Shown: positions 1 to 11,934, numbered from the stretch's first letter. The stretch: DNA of 64,000 nucleotides from Mytilus edulis (GCF_963676685.1 NC_092350.1:4329486-4393485); one strand, 5' to 3'. Numbers and translations: made by a program. The notes: generated by a model not told the origin, from the letters alone.

Positions 1-365
1 CTGTACCAAGTCAGGAATATGGCCATTGTTATATTATAGTTCGTTTCTGTGTGTATTACATTATAACGTTGTGTCGTTTGTTTTCTCTTAATTTTGAGTG
101 TAAATTCACATTGCGATAAGACGTGTCACGGTACTTGTCTATCCCAAATTAATGTACTTGGTTTTGATGTTAAATATATATGTTATATTTGTTATTCTCA
201 TGGGATTTTGTCTATGTGTGTTACATTTTAGTGTTATGTCGTTGTTCTCCTCTTATATTTAATGCGTTTCCCTCGGTTTTAGTTTGTTACCCCGATTTTG
301 TTTTTTGTCCACGGATTGATGAGTTTTGAACAGCGGTATACTACTGTTGCCTTTATTTAACAGTA
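1..365 (+). repeat. Retroelement 3'-tail-like repeat, 5' end outside the window
   Basis: T-rich non-coding sequence that opens with a CTGTACCAAGTCAGGAAT-like phrase. The same kind of 'cc-aagtcagga' phrase occurs at 21080-21095 and 59375-59390 inside other tail-like repeats, and in reverse complement near 12670. From memory, tails of this type follow retroelement ORFs in mussel genomes. No coding sequence is visible, and the family assignment is inference. Confidence 0.4.
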
Positions 366-1877
366 TATATGATAGCTCTATAAGGACACGCTTAAATCAG
401 AATCAGATCGCATCAATTTTTATTGTTTAATGTAAAGGAAAGGATATTGTGTATTAATTCATGACACACACCATGTGTATATAGAAAATTGTAAAGTTAT
501 AGTTCTTCATCTTAAAGTAGTTCGTATCTCATTTGTTCAAATATCATTCCATTCGAATGAATAAATCTACGAACAATGATTTAGTGTTAAGAGTCTTGAC
601 CAACTGGGAAAATTGAGATATGGGCAGATGTGTCTTACGTCATTTGGAATAAAACGGAACGTAAAGTACCTCGCAATGTATGGAAGGGAATATCCGCCAT
701 AAGTATACAATTCTTAATTTGTGAAATGCAATTTCTTAATTCGTAACATACAATTTCTTAATTTGTAAAATGTAATTTCTTAAATGGTAACATGTTTTTT
801 TTATCCGTTACATGAATTTCTACATTTCTTGATTGATGAAATGTAAATTCTTATTGTGGAAATACAATTTCTTAACTTGTTAACGTTTTTTCTTCATTCG
901 TAACATGAATTTCTACATTCCCTATGTTTGTGAAATGTAGTTACTTTGTTTGAGTTACGTTTTGTGAAATCGTGTCAGTGTGCTGGTTACCAGCCAATGA
1001 GAAGTCCCCTTCCAAAGCAAAGAACCCCCGAGTTTTAGCAAATCACATGTTACAATGTACTAGTGTTTCGATTTTTCTTTCATTTTGAATTGCCTCTTCA
1101 AAACATGACATATACCCCTCTTTTCCCCGAAACTCCCCTTTGTAATATAACCATCTGAATTTCAAGCATAAACTGCTTGTAAAGTATATATTTGTTATAA
1201 AATAATAAACACTAAATTCAAAAGCAAACTTCAATCAATATCATTAAAACATGGTACATTGGCATATTGCATGTGAACTTTTGTAAATCAGAACAGTGTA
1301 CAAACATCATGAAACTATTAAATGTCAGTTGATTAATTTGTTATCCCAAAAGTATGTTTTTATCAATAAAACATGTATATAATGTCATCAGCCTACATTC
1401 GATGAATCAAATTAGTATTATTGGTTTGTTCTTTTTGGTTGCTTCGGGCTTTGTCATCACGGGTAATTTTGTGACTTGCCAAAGTGTATTGGTTTTGTTC
1501 GTGGTCCTTTGGTCTTTCGGTTGTTTCATTTGACATCATACTTCTTTATTAAATTCAAAATCTGCAAACGATGTAATATTACCAGTTTTATAACCTGAAC
1601 GTTTCGATGATCCTATTAGGATTGGGAAATATTTTGTAAGAAAAAAAGGGCGTCAATAATTTGCATTTATAACAAAATAACATTTATAATGGCATGAGTT
1701 ATCTTTCTTATGTTAATATTTACATCTTAGAAATATTTAATGCTATAGCTAAACTTACCAATGTTCGAATACCATTTATGAAGTTACGTTGTATTCACTT
1801 AAATGAACCTTTCAATTAAAATTGCCATTGGGAAACCTTATTGTCCAAATTATTCATAAATATGTGTCAAGCTGTAG
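366..1877. other. Non-coding AT-rich stretch
   Basis: No ORF with coding character is present; the only open frames are short and low complexity. It contains the degenerate direct repeat at 705-950 (listed separately). Nothing else is recognised. Confidence 0.5.
705..950 (+). repeat. Degenerate direct repeat with ACAATTTCTTAATTTGTAA-like units
   Basis: The words 'aatttcttaa', 'gtaacatg' and 'atgaatttctacatt' recur about every 25-35 bp, and a longer phrase (ATGAATTTCTACATT) recurs near 812 and 905. This looks like an old, eroded tandem array. Confidence 0.5.
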
Positions 1878-2674
1878 TCACACCTTACCGGATAGCACGA
1901 ACGGACGTCTAACGGATGAAAATAAAAGTTGTCCGTTGACAAAATTGTTATCCGTTGGGAGTCCATTGATGTACTGACCAAATAAAACGGACGCGTAACG
2001 TAGGCATAACGGACACACACCGAATATGCAACGTATGAGAAACGGAAACGTACCGGACAGAACGGATATCGAACGAACATCCAACAGACGAGTACTGCAT
2101 AAAACGGACACATAACGGAGGCGTACCGCATAAAACGAATGAACAAGATATACTGAAAAATTTAAGGCGACAATAATAATACATGTAAATCACATAAATA
2201 TTCAAAACGTTTCTGTGTAACTGGTTTTGGTTTGTTTTTTAAAATGCCACCAAAGTGTCTGGCCTAAATAAGAACTGCTAAAAAGTGAAGACGTGCCGTC
2301 ACTCTAAGATAGATTATGAATAATAAGACTTCATGACACTCAAGAAATCTGACATACCAATAATAGGCATTTTTGACGCAAAATTTTCAATTGGCATTGA
2401 TGCATAAGTTTTCAGATCCGTTCATAATCCGTTTTATCCGTTATACGTCCAGTAGAAGTCCGTTTCACATTCGTTCAACATCCGTTTTATCCGTTAAACG
2501 TCCGGTAGAAGTCCGTTGGTGAATATGTCTACCAGACCGACAACGGATGTATAACGGACAAGTAACGGATATGGACGGACGTCTAACGGATAAGAACAAT
2601 CTTCTAACAGACAGGAACGGATTGGAAAAAAGTTTTCAGTTCGGCATCCGTTCGAGCTATCCGTTAAGGTGTGA
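1878..2674. mobile_element. Foldback/MITE-like element F1 with CGGA/TCCG motif arrays
   Basis: The left end (1878 onward) and the reverse complement of the right end (2641-2674) match at about 27 of 30 positions; both begin TCACACCTTA and continue with CGGATAGC and CGAACGGA. The outer parts are packed with short motifs of the type 'aacggacgtctaacgga', and they switch to the complementary 'tccgttttatccgtt' sense around 2410-2520, so the element can fold back on itself. It has no credible ORF, so it must be non-autonomous. The flanks do not show an unambiguous target duplication. Its ends resemble those of element F2 (13785-15161). Confidence 0.7.
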
Positions 2675-4539
2675 CCGAGGCTTAAGTATTTTATTATTTG
2701 TTGTCTCTTTTAAGGAAGATTATCTGTCAATACGTATGTTGTATATTATGTTTATTTGGTTTTGTGGTAGTTAGTCATTAGTAATAGACATTTTAATAGT
2801 TTCTTTCCCCTTTCTTTATAGACTCCTGTAATCATGAATGATGGTTTGGACTTAAGTTGATAAATAAATCATGTGTAGCGGAATTGGATTATACAAATTA
2901 ATTGTTTTGATAAAATTGCCTGTAAAAATTACTTTTGCCGGTTTTTCGTATATAATTTAAATTGTATAGTTCGTGTTCACATAAGAGGGAGAGACGTTGT
3001 CACTTACCATCTAGTTCAACTTTGTCTTACATATTTTTGGGTGTAACTTGTGTTTTTAAGTAGATAGTTCCGATATTTCATTTTGGAAATCTTCAAATGT
3101 TATTATGTCATCCATTTTGGCACTGATTCCGTAAGATGTCTGATACCGCGATTTTCATTGGCTAATTATGGGTTAAGGAAAATAAATTTGAATAATTAAT
3201 TTGATTGGTCAACGATGGTATAAAAGCGGCCGTTTCGAAGTTAATTTTGTCTCTTGGCCAGTGACTTGAGTAAGGTCTACTTCCTTCTCCTCTCTCTATA
3301 TTTATAGCCGAGATTTTGTCAGTTACTAAAAGTTTGATTAAGTATTGTCCCCTTTCTAAGTAGACTGGTTAAGTTTAAGATAAAAATGTAGAATTTTATT
3401 TGGTAAAACTTTTCAATCGTTCACCGCAGTGTGTTCTTCTGATTCTAGATATATTTATTAATTTTGCGATGTTAATTTATAAATAGATTAGCCATATTCA
3501 TCCACGTGTCGCGGTGCACTCGACTTTCCGTAGAGAGGGTGTTCCGATATTTCACCACTAATATTTAGATAGCTACACTTCTTTTTATATACATTCAATT
3601 TAAAGAAAGAAATAAGTTTATTTTTGCATATTTTGTTGTTTGGTGCTCTATGTTTGTTGTAAACAAAGTACCGATTTATTGAAGTTAAATTGAAGAAAAC
3701 TGTTTATAGTTTTCTTTGCATTTTTGATATAATTATACTAATTTTGGATCTCGTTTACACTTGTTAATTGTTACATGTTGATTTATGTTATTTTTATATA
3801 TAAGTATCTGAACTTAATAAATCTTGACTCTTCTCTACCAAAACACAATCTCCCAGAGGAACGAACGAGAAACCTGAATTGCTAACTCAGAAGTTTGTCG
3901 TATATATTTGCCATTGAGACCAATATAAAAGGCATCCGTCGTTAACAGTATTTTGGGTTATAAATGGAATAAATTACATTTACACTGGTTTAAGGTCAAA
4001 GGTTGTTGGTGTTGGATTTTGTTTGCGATTCCAGGTTCACATAAGTACTCACGAGGGAACGGTGACGCATAGACACACGACCCTCCTGTTACACATGTAT
4101 CTACTTGAGAACTCTTTTTAATTATTATTAACTACACTACATCGTATATACAATTTAGTGTCAGGTGCGGATTCGCAATCTGGAAAGGTTTAGCTGAAAA
4201 GACAACGTTTTGTTTTCAAATATTTTTTAATATAGTTGTGAGAATAAATAATCAGTTCCTTGTTTAATGAAAATTAAAAATCTTGCTTCAACAGTGCAGA
4301 AAAATAAATAATCTGTCCTCTTAGCTTACAAAAATAAATAACCGATCCAAAACAAATGCTCCTGTCCCCTTTAATATTGATTTGGTTGCTCGCAAAAACT
4401 TTGTTTCTTGCAAACAATGTTTAAATGAAATAATGATTTGATAACAATTTAGCACAAAAATTCATATTCTGTTAATATGTAAATAAAATAAAACGTCGAA
4501 CTCTATTTGTTGTAGTTAATTTGGTCATCGTCGTTAAAC
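2675..4539. other. Non-coding stretch with a promoter-like segment
   Basis: No coding ORF is seen. It contains a CCAAT/TATA arrangement near 3155-3230 (listed separately) and an AATAAA near 3817. Together these might be the remains of a solo LTR, but I could not find matching LTR ends or a target duplication. Confidence 0.4.
3150..3235 (+). promoter_or_regulatory. Possible RNA polymerase II promoter: CCAAT-like and TATA boxes
   Basis: A CCAAT-type sequence (ATTGGCTAAT, about 3158-3167) lies roughly 50-60 bp upstream of GGTATAAAAG (about 3218-3227), followed by a GC-richer segment (GCGGCCGTTTCG). Spacing and order fit a basal promoter, either of a lost gene or of an LTR. No ORF starts downstream, so function is speculative. 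Confidence 0.3.
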
Positions 4540-4745
4540 AGACAGCACAACAATTTGTATACAAAAAATTATAATACCGCAAAATCATCTCACGTGTTTT
4601 TATGTTTTCTATGTTGTGTCATGTGTACTATTGTTTGTCTTTTCATTTTTAGCCATGGCATTGTCAGTTTATTTTCGACTTATGAGTTTGACTGTCCCTT
4701 TGGTATCTTTCGTCCCTCTTTTATATATGCCATATATCTAAATAT
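4540..4745 (+). repeat. Retroelement 3'-tail fragment
   Basis: T-rich plus-strand sequence with the phrases 'gccatggcattgtcagttt' and 'gagtttgactgtcccttt'. I recall this kind of phrase from 3' tails of mussel retroelements. A 65-codon open frame here is hydrophobic and low complexity, and I do not consider it a gene. Confidence 0.35.
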
Positions 4746-4784
4746 AAATTAACATGTACCCGTTTGAAAACTGCTCTACGTTTC

Positions 4785-4995
4785 AATAAAATTGAGAAAG
4801 AAAATGGGGAATGTGTCAAAGTGACAACAACCCGACCATAGAGTAGATTACAGCCGAAGGCTTCCAATGGGTCTTCAATTTTGCGAGAAACTCCCGCACT
4901 CGGAGGCTTCCTTCAGCTGTCCCCTTAAAAAATATGTATACTATTACAGTGATAATGGACGTCATACTAAACTCCGTATAATTAAAAAAGTATTA
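4785..4995 (-). repeat. Retroelement 3'-end fragment, related to 12418-12610
   Basis: It shares long stretches with 12418-12610 in the same orientation, including 'caacaacccgaccatag', 'gagaaactcccgca' (as 'gagaaattcccgca') and 'cagtgataatg'. The larger copy lies downstream of a decayed reverse-transcriptase-type ORF on the minus strand. This copy is therefore probably a 5'-truncated insertion of the same element carrying only its 3' end. Confidence 0.6.
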
Positions 4996-5884
4996 CAGAT
5001 TCTAACGAAAAGAAATGTAAAACATATCAAGACAATTCCATTGTAAAGTTTTAGTTTGTAATGTGTATATCTTAATTTGTCTATGAGAACTTTATACAAG
5101 GAGGGTGGTAAAGGTTATTTTTCGTGCGACGTGTTTGGCCATTTGTATTTCACGTACAGCCGTGAAAAGGTTTCATTATTCACCGTGTTTCGTGAAATCG
5201 TTAAAAAAAATCAACTTGCAAGAATTTTTTAATTGTTCGTTCATCCTGAAAAGTCAAATTTTATTTCGCGTTCTTTCGTGCAGATACACACACAACCTTT
5301 TTACACCCTTCTACAAAGGTTATAAGATTTCAGCTAAGTAATAATGCCATATTTGCACTAATCAATATAAAATCCATTCGAAAGATGTATTGTAATCTAG
5401 CAGAAAAGAGGAAGGTTATTCCGTTCATTAATCGTTAGATCTCATGTATAAATTCATTTTTTTTAATTGTGCCACTTTGATGCTTTACATTATCATTGTA
5501 TTATAGTCAGATCTGATATAAGATAAAAATGGTGTCGTGTCCTGTTGCAAGTTCATGTGTGTACCATTATTCTCTTTGAAACAGTAGATATAACTTAAAA
5601 AACGAATTCTTTTTGTCAAAATTTTATGACTAATTCAATACACTGAAAAACCTTTGTATAAAAAAGTGCCATTCTAAAAAAAAATGAATAAAATGTAAAT
5701 TAATCCAATGACGTAAATGACATTGACAAATTTAAAAATTATATTCAGTACACAAAAAGTCTTTTTATACTTCTCGCTGTGTTTTTCTCGTAAACAAGTC
5801 ATCAAAATAAGAACGACAACTAGTCTCCGTTAGTGGACACCCTAGTGACGTAGAGAGATGAGCGTCAGTACTATAAATATATGT
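4996..5884. other. Non-coding; cluster of CGTG-containing words at 5110-5290
   Basis: No gene is seen. Between 5110 and 5290 the words 'tttcgtg', 'cacgta', 'ccgtga' and 'cgtgaaa' recur on both strands. This could be a degraded motif-rich element like F1/F2, but no terminal inverted repeat is visible. Confidence 0.3.
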
Positions 5885-6062
5885 TACAGTGAATTTGTAT
5901 AATCAGTGATTTATGAAGAATCCCTGATTTTTCAGGGATTATGTAGAATCACTAAAATCATTAGTGATTATACAGATTCCCTGAAAATTACTAGTGATTT
6001 CACATAATCACTGACAATTTTAATTAGTATTCTACAAATTCCCTAATATGATTTCAGTGATT
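5885..6062 (+). repeat. Left inverted arm with repeated AATCCCTGA/AATCACTGA words
   Basis: It begins near TATGTTACAGTGAATTTGTA and runs through alternating 'gattat..aatccctga' and 'aatcactga' words. The reverse complement of 11935-12093 begins with nearly the same sequence (TATGTTACAGTGAATTGTA) and contains the same word series. The two arms are inverted to each other about 5.9 kb apart, as expected for the termini of one large element or for two separate foldback insertions. Confidence 0.6.
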
Positions 6063-6795
6063 ATTAATAATTAAAAACTACAAAGATGATGAAACAAATT
6101 AACATAGACAAATTATCATTGTTTTCTTATTCCTTGAAAGTTTAAGTTAACACGCAGTTTTCATTCCTGATCTACTATTTGATTCTTAAGTGATGAGTTT
6201 TTCCTTTATATTTTATCCAAGTGTTGAACCTCATTATGCTACTAACAAATAAGCTCGGCACAGGTACAGGTGTTGCTAGGGTTGAATAAAACGTATGCTC
6301 AAAAGTTAATGCAAATTGCAGAGGAAAAACAACATATATCTCAAACCAATTCCACAAGTGGTTCCAGGAAAGGGAGATCCTTGCCATATAGCAATGGACT
6401 CCTGCTCGGATCTTTAATACAAGAAATCAGTTTGAGATTGCTGATTTCCCTTCATTGGTACCTTCAGATGTTTGTGCTGAAAACTCTATTTCTCTGAGAC
6501 GTGCCGTAAAATATGATTGGATATGGAGAAGGAGGTTTTTTAAATGTTGATATTGTGGTAAAAACAAATATGAATTTAATAGATATACATGTAAAAAAAA
6601 CAGGACAAATGTGTAATAGTCGATGCCATCCAAATCTAGTTTGTAAATAAAATGTTTATTTTTAAAATATTGTGCATAAAATTAACATTTATCAAAAAGA
6701 TTGTACGCGTAAAAATAGTTTTTGATGACAATTTCAGTTTAATTCATATCTCAACCTAAAAACAATTGCTAAAACAATACGATAAAAAAATAATC
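6063..6795. other. Non-coding stretch inside the inverted arms
   Basis: Short open frames on both strands between 6175 and 6633 overlap each other, lack domain signals and look like chance frames. No transposase or other gene was recognised. Confidence 0.4.
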
Positions 6796-6948
6796 ATTAT
6801 GCCATTTAATCATGTTAATATTTTAATACTAACTTCATCAACCCGCCCTTTGGCTCGCTTGATATTATTAATACTGATACAGTAAATATCAAAAAGGGCT
6901 CGCTTGATATTATTGCTGATAAAGTCAGTATTAAAAACAAATTAAACA
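6796..6948 (+). repeat. 187-bp tandem unit, first copy, interrupted by the LINE
   Basis: This segment (starting ATTATGCCATTTAATCATG) is repeated nearly exactly from 10751. Removing the LINE and one copy of its target duplication restores a continuous unit of about 187 bp followed directly by the second copy. Each unit holds two copies of GGCTCGCTTGATATTATT. This is the pre-insertion target. Confidence 0.75.
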
Positions 6949-6954
6949 AGCCGT

Positions 6955-9900
6955 TTGGATTACTTTTTGATTTCATCTGATCTTGAACCATTTGTAAAAA
7001 ATGTAGACATGGATATAAGTTACAGGTCTGATCATTCTCCAGTGTACCTTACCTTACAGTTTTACAATCAAATTAAAGGTAAAGGCACATGGAAGTTTAA
7101 TAATAGCTTACTACATGATATGGTATATGTAACTGAAATAAAAAATTGCATTAGGGAAACTGTAAATCAATACTCTCTGCCTGGGAATGACCTAGAAACA
7201 GAATTATCAGTAAACCCACACATGTTTTGGGAACTCTTAAAATGTATGATAAGAGGGAAAACAATATCATATGCCAGTTATATAAAAAAGAAAAACACAA
7301 AAACTGAAAATGATTTAGAACTCAAGCTAGCTAAATTACTTGAAAATTATGAAATAGACCCCTCAGAATTATTAAATTCAGAAATTAAAATTTTAGAAAA
7401 TGAACTTGTTCAACACAGAGAGAAAATAGTAACAGGTATTATGGCAAGAGCAAAGGCAAGATGGGTAGCAGAAGGTGAAAAATGTACTAACTATTTTTGT
7501 AATCTTGAAAAAAGAAATTATAATGAAAAGATAATTCCAAAATTAATTAATGATAATGGGGAGGAAATTTTCAACCAAAGTGAAATTTTAGAAGAACAAA
7601 AATCATTTTATGAAAAACTGTACTCCTCAACAAATCCTATTCTTCATCAAGAACATAAAAATCTATTTTTTGATGAAAATAATCCTTTTATCCGCAAACT
7701 TTCTGATGAACAGAGGTTACAGGCAGAGGGTAATTTGAATACTAATGAATGCTTAAAAACATTGAAAAATATGAAAAATGGTAAATCTCCAGGGATGGAT
7801 GGATTTACAACAGAATTTTATAAATTTTTTTGGATAGACCTCCATGAGTTTATTATAAAATCTTTTAATTATAGCTTAGAAACTGGATCTTTTTCGGTTA
7901 GTCAGAAACAAGGAGTAATAACATGCATTCCAAAAGAGGGTAAATCAAAATTTCAATTAAAAAACTGGAGACCTATCACTTTATTAAATGTTGATACAAA
8001 AATTGCATCAGCTGCATTAGCAAATAGAATAAAACCTTTTCTTGGGGATATAATTAGTGAAACACAGCAAGGTTTCATAAAAGGGAGGTATATTGGAGAA
8101 TGTACCAGGCTTATTTTTGACATTATGGAAAAGGCAGAAGATGATAATCTACCAGGTCTTTTACTTTTATTAGACTTTGAGAAAGCTTTTGATACTCTTG
8201 AGTGGTCATTTATAGACTTGGCTTTGTCTTTTCTAGGATTTGGTCCTATTTTCTGTAGATGGGTCAAGACCTTATATTCAGAATCTCAGAGCTGTATTAT
8301 AAATAATGGACATTGCTCTCAATTTTTTAATGTTGGTCGGGGTGTTAGACAAGGTGATCCTCTATCTCCATATCTCTTTATATTATCTTTAGAGCTTATG
8401 AGTGCTGCACTTAAAAATAACCCAGATATAAATGGTATGAAAATAAATGATTCTGAGTATCTACTAAGCCAGTATGCAGATGACTCATGTCTCTTATTAG
8501 ACGAGGATGAGAAATCTTTAGATAAATGTTTATATACTTTAGAAAAATTTTCTGAGTGTGCAGGACTTAGGGCTAATTTTGATAAAACAGAAGCCATATG
8601 GATTGGGTCAAAGATTCACTCAAGGGATAAACTAACAACTACAAGAAATTTGAACTGGAATCATTCAGGAAAATTTAAACTTTTAGGAATAAAATTTGAT
8701 CTGTTCAGTGAAAATAAAACGCTTGTAAATTTTGAAGAAAAAATTAAAAAAATACAGAGCCTGCTAAATTCCTGGGTTTATAGAGATTTAACATATATGG
8801 GAAAGATCACTGTCATTAAATCACTAGCTCTTCCTATTCTAATTCAATCATTGACAGTTTTGCCAAATCCTCCGGATGATAAAATAAAAGAAATTCAAAA
8901 TATTTTTTTTAGTTTCTTGTGGTCAGGAAAACCAGACAAGATTAAAAGAAAAGTTATGATAGGGTTATTTGAAAATGGGGGGTTGAAAATGCCAGATATA
9001 AGATCCTTTTGTTATTCATTAAAGATGACATGGATAAATAAACTTTTAGACCCCTTGAATATATCCCCATGGAAAACATTGTTAATAGATCAATACAACA
9101 GATTAGGAGCAGACAAAATATGGTTGATGACCCCTGATGGTATCCAAAAGATTTCTTCAAATTTTAATAATTTCTGGAAAGATATTTTACTAAACTGGAA
9201 TATCCTAAATACTGTCACTAATGGCACTGCTGAAGGGATCATGAAACAATCCATATGGCTAAACAAGAGTTTGAAAATTAATAATAAAACTGTCTTTTAC
9301 CAGAGGTGGGTTGAATCCGGAGTTTTCTTTATAGGTGATTTACTTGATGAAAACAGTAATTTTTTTACTTTAAAAGAATTCTGCGAAAAATATAATCTTA
9401 ATATTAATTTCTTGGAATACCATTCTTTGCTGCATATGATACCAAAAGACTGGAAAAATTTAATCACTACTTCAGAGAAAATTACTCACATATCTAACGA
9501 TAAATTTGAATTTATAAAAAACAATAAAAAGTCATGTCAGTTCTTTTATAAAAAATTCTTGTCAATGTATACAGAACGTCCTACAAAACAAGAAGACAAA
9601 ATGTGTAAGGAACTAGGCACTCATATAGAAAATTGGGATTTCTTTTATAGTTTACCTTTTTGTTGCACTAAAAACAACAAATTTAGTATGTTCCAGTTTA
9701 AGATTTTACATAGAACTCTCGCTACAAATGCATTATTGCAGAAATACGGGTTAAAAGAAACTAACTTATGTAGTTTCTGTAATGAAACTAAAGAAACTAT
9801 AAGTCACCTTTTCTGGGAATGTATGCTAGTTAGAAATTTGTGGTTAGAAATTGCAGCACTTTTTCTAGTTGAAAATAATTTAACTTTAATTCTTAATGTG

Positions 9901-10143
9901 GAAAATATTGTTCTTGGGTCAGAGTCTTGGGATATTTCCCTAAACTTATTCACTATTCTGGTTAAATATTATATTTATACATGTCGCTTTAATACTTCAT
10001 TACCGACTCTTAAAGGTGTCATAGCTATGATTAAAAATTCCTACCAAATAGAAAAAATATCTACCTCCTTTTACAGATCCCCTAGAGCAAGAGAGAAATT
10101 TGATAGTAAATGGGAATTAATTAAAAACTTAGTCCACATGTGA
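6955..10143 (+). CDS. LINE ORF2 fragment: endonuclease C-end, reverse transcriptase, zinc knuckle
   Basis: About 1062 residues remain open. They begin just inside the truncation, so the TTG used here is not a real start. Residues 1-35 are the end of an APE-type endonuclease, including the conserved SDHSPV with its catalytic His. The reverse transcriptase follows: GMDGFTTEFY near residue 280, NWRPITLLN near 340, the DFEKAFD catalytic block near 406, GVRQGDPLSPYLF near 465 and the YADD active site near 506. A C-x2-C-x8-H-x4-C zinc knuckle (CSFC...HLFWEC) sits near residue 938. The order, block spacing and C-terminal CCHC place it in the L1/Tx1 group rather than RTE or CR1; clade placement is from motif memory only. 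It cannot be autonomous without its 5' half, although the RT residues look intact. Confidence 0.85.
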   Translation: MDYFLISSDLEPFVKNVDMDISYRSDHSPVYLTLQFYNQIKGKGTWKFNNSLLHDMVYVTEIKNCIRETVNQYSLPGNDLETELSVNPHMFWELLKCMIRGKTISYASYIKKKNTKTENDLELKLAKLLENYEIDPSELLNSEIKILENELVQHREKIVTGIMARAKARWVAEGEKCTNYFCNLEKRNYNEKIIPKLINDNGEEIFNQSEILEEQKSFYEKLYSSTNPILHQEHKNLFFDENNPFIRKLSDEQRLQAEGNLNTNECLKTLKNMKNGKSPGMDGFTTEFYKFFWIDLHEFIIKSFNYSLETGSFSVSQKQGVITCIPKEGKSKFQLKNWRPITLLNVDTKIASAALANRIKPFLGDIISETQQGFIKGRYIGECTRLIFDIMEKAEDDNLPGLLLLLDFEKAFDTLEWSFIDLALSFLGFGPIFCRWVKTLYSESQSCIINNGHCSQFFNVGRGVRQGDPLSPYLFILSLELMSAALKNNPDINGMKINDSEYLLSQYADDSCLLLDEDEKSLDKCLYTLEKFSECAGLRANFDKTEAIWIGSKIHSRDKLTTTRNLNWNHSGKFKLLGIKFDLFSENKTLVNFEEKIKKIQSLLNSWVYRDLTYMGKITVIKSLALPILIQSLTVLPNPPDDKIKEIQNIFFSFLWSGKPDKIKRKVMIGLFENGGLKMPDIRSFCYSLKMTWINKLLDPLNISPWKTLLIDQYNRLGADKIWLMTPDGIQKISSNFNNFWKDILLNWNILNTVTNGTAEGIMKQSIWLNKSLKINNKTVFYQRWVESGVFFIGDLLDENSNFFTLKEFCEKYNLNINFLEYHSLLHMIPKDWKNLITTSEKITHISNDKFEFIKNNKKSCQFFYKKFLSMYTERPTKQEDKMCKELGTHIENWDFFYSLPFCCTKNNKFSMFQFKILHRTLATNALLQKYGLKETNLCSFCNETKETISHLFWECMLVRNLWLEIAALFLVENNLTLILNVENIVLGSESWDISLNLFTILVKYYIYTCRFNTSLPTLKGVIAMIKNSYQIEKISTSFYRSPRAREKFDSKWELIKNLVHM

Positions 10144-10700
10144 GGAGAGATCTTTCTATTTATGTACTTACTTAAGGCTTTATAATAGTTCATGTAGAAT
10201 TAATAATATGTTGATGCACATCACAACTGGACAGTGATTTGTGTGCATCTTAAAAGTACTATCTATGTTTATTGCTATTGTTATATATATATATTGATAT
10301 AATAGTTTTTGTTTGATTGTATCTGAATTATCTCCCCTTGACCTAGGTTGACATTTATTATGTGACTCTGTCCAACATGTTCTGTTAATGATCTCTGGTG
10401 GCCTCTCCTGGTACCTCTCATGTTTTACATCACTGTACAGGCAGTGATGCATGTGGCTATAGGAGAGGGCTGATGCAATCATTAACCTTATCAGCATATT
10501 CAGGTATTCTAATCCAGAGTGATAAAGGATGTGTATGATCCAGTAGAAAATTTAGAACAATTACCATAACTAACTTTTTAATTTTAGACTGTTATTGAAA
10601 AATTTAATATCATTATATGTATTATGAATTAATTATATAATTATGTATCACAATATATACTTGGTGTATTTTCAGATGAAATAAAAATAAATTACAAAAA
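10144..10700 (+). other. LINE 3' untranslated region
   Basis: AT-rich sequence between the ORF stop and the A-rich tail, with overlapping AATAAA-type signals at about 10679-10690. A minus-strand open frame here is chance. Confidence 0.6.
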
Positions 10701-10716
10701 AAAAACAAATTAAACA

Positions 10717-10927
10717 TCAATTATTCAATATATATTGTGCTTATCATTTAATTATGCCATTTAATCATGTTAATATTTTAATACTAACTTCATCAACCCG
10801 CCCTTGTGGGCTCGCTTGATATTATTAATACTGATACAGTAAATATCAAAAAGGGCTCGCTTGATATTATTGCTGATAAAGTCAGTATTAAAAACAAAAC
10901 ATCAATTATTCAATATATATTTTGCTA
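10717..10927 (+). repeat. 187-bp tandem dimer, remainder of unit 1 and unit 2
   Basis: 10717-10750 completes the unit broken by the LINE. 10751-10927 is the second copy, with the same internal pair of GGCTCGCTTGATATTATT words. It is followed by short repeats of 'cttatcatttaattatattgtg'-like sequence (10920-10980). Confidence 0.7.
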
Positions 10928-11934
10928 ATCATTTAATTATATTGTGCTTATCATTTAATTATATTGTGTTTATCACTTCAATATTTTTGTGTCTTTCATA
11001 TTAATATATTATGCCTAACGTTATACATTATTAAGGGTATTAGTCTGATATGAGCCAGTCCATGAGCAAAGGTACACAAACGAAAATTTTACGAAATTCT
11101 AAAAAGTGTGCATAATTATTGGTAGTAGACTTGATATTTATAAAACACATTTACTTTTCCTCATATCTATAAGCTGTGAGCTACACGCACCTGCAAGTGT
11201 TGAGACCCCCTTTAGTTTTATCAAGATTTTTAATGACTTATTTAATATATTTCAATCATTTTCAAAGTACAGTTTAAATGGCTTGATTTGCCAATTGATA
11301 ATGTTAACCCCGGTAGCAGTAAGGATAAGTCTCTCGCTAACGATGCAGATATCAACGCAATCAGACCGGGCAACGGAACGAGTCCCGTGCAACGACGGTT
11401 GATTTATATAATATTAAATAACTTAACTTAACTTCGGTTGATTTATATAATATTAAATAACTTAACTTAACTTAACTTAACTTTCAATTTCTAAAACACA
11501 ACAGGTCATAGTTTTTGTATTTTCCCTCATGTTTTAATATTGTTTTACTTTCCTTAAACCGGTAAAACTGAAGAAAATTTTTGACTTTTGTCTCTCTAGT
11601 GTCGTAACATTTAAAGTTTCTGTTCGGTATAGCATTAGTCCGGGGAACAAATGATTTTACACTTGCTCAAATACCAAAACATTCAGATATTTCTACGTCT
11701 TTTGCTGTTTTAATTGACAAATTCGGGATAGAATTGACAATCTTATGAATGTTTACATTAATGTAATATATATATATTTTAAATACTATAAAAACATACA
11801 GGAACAAATTTACTGTCAAATTTTAGAAAGACACCTTATTATTACTAAATATACAACCCAATAATTAACAAAAATAAAAAATTTAAAAAGTTGGATAAAT
11901 GGGAAGACACCGTTATATATTTTAGTATCATTTC
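10928..11934. other. Non-coding stretch with short tandem duplications
   Basis: There is no gene. It holds a duplicated GGTTGATTTATATAATATTA segment (11397 and 11434 onward), each copy followed by a TTAAC pentamer run ending at about 11483. The rest is AT-rich and unrecognised. Confidence 0.45.

Larger units (their letters stand above)
6949..10700 (+). mobile_element. 5'-truncated L1/Tx1-like LINE
   Basis: A non-LTR retrotransposon copy. The right end has AATAAA-type signals near 10679-10690 and an A-rich tail ending at 10700. The 16 bases at 6933-6948 recur at 10701-10716, immediately after the tail; this is the target-site duplication (AAAAACAAATTAAACA), though its A-run merges with the tail. 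The 5' junction falls inside the endonuclease domain, so this is an ordinary 5'-truncated insertion. ORF1 and most of the endonuclease are missing. The remaining reverse-transcriptase frame is fully open, which suggests a fairly recent insertion. Confidence 0.85.

Noticed and set aside
6796..10900. LINE with 150-bp terminal repeats
   Set aside because: The repeats predate the LINE: the true target duplication is 16 bp and lies within the tandem unit.
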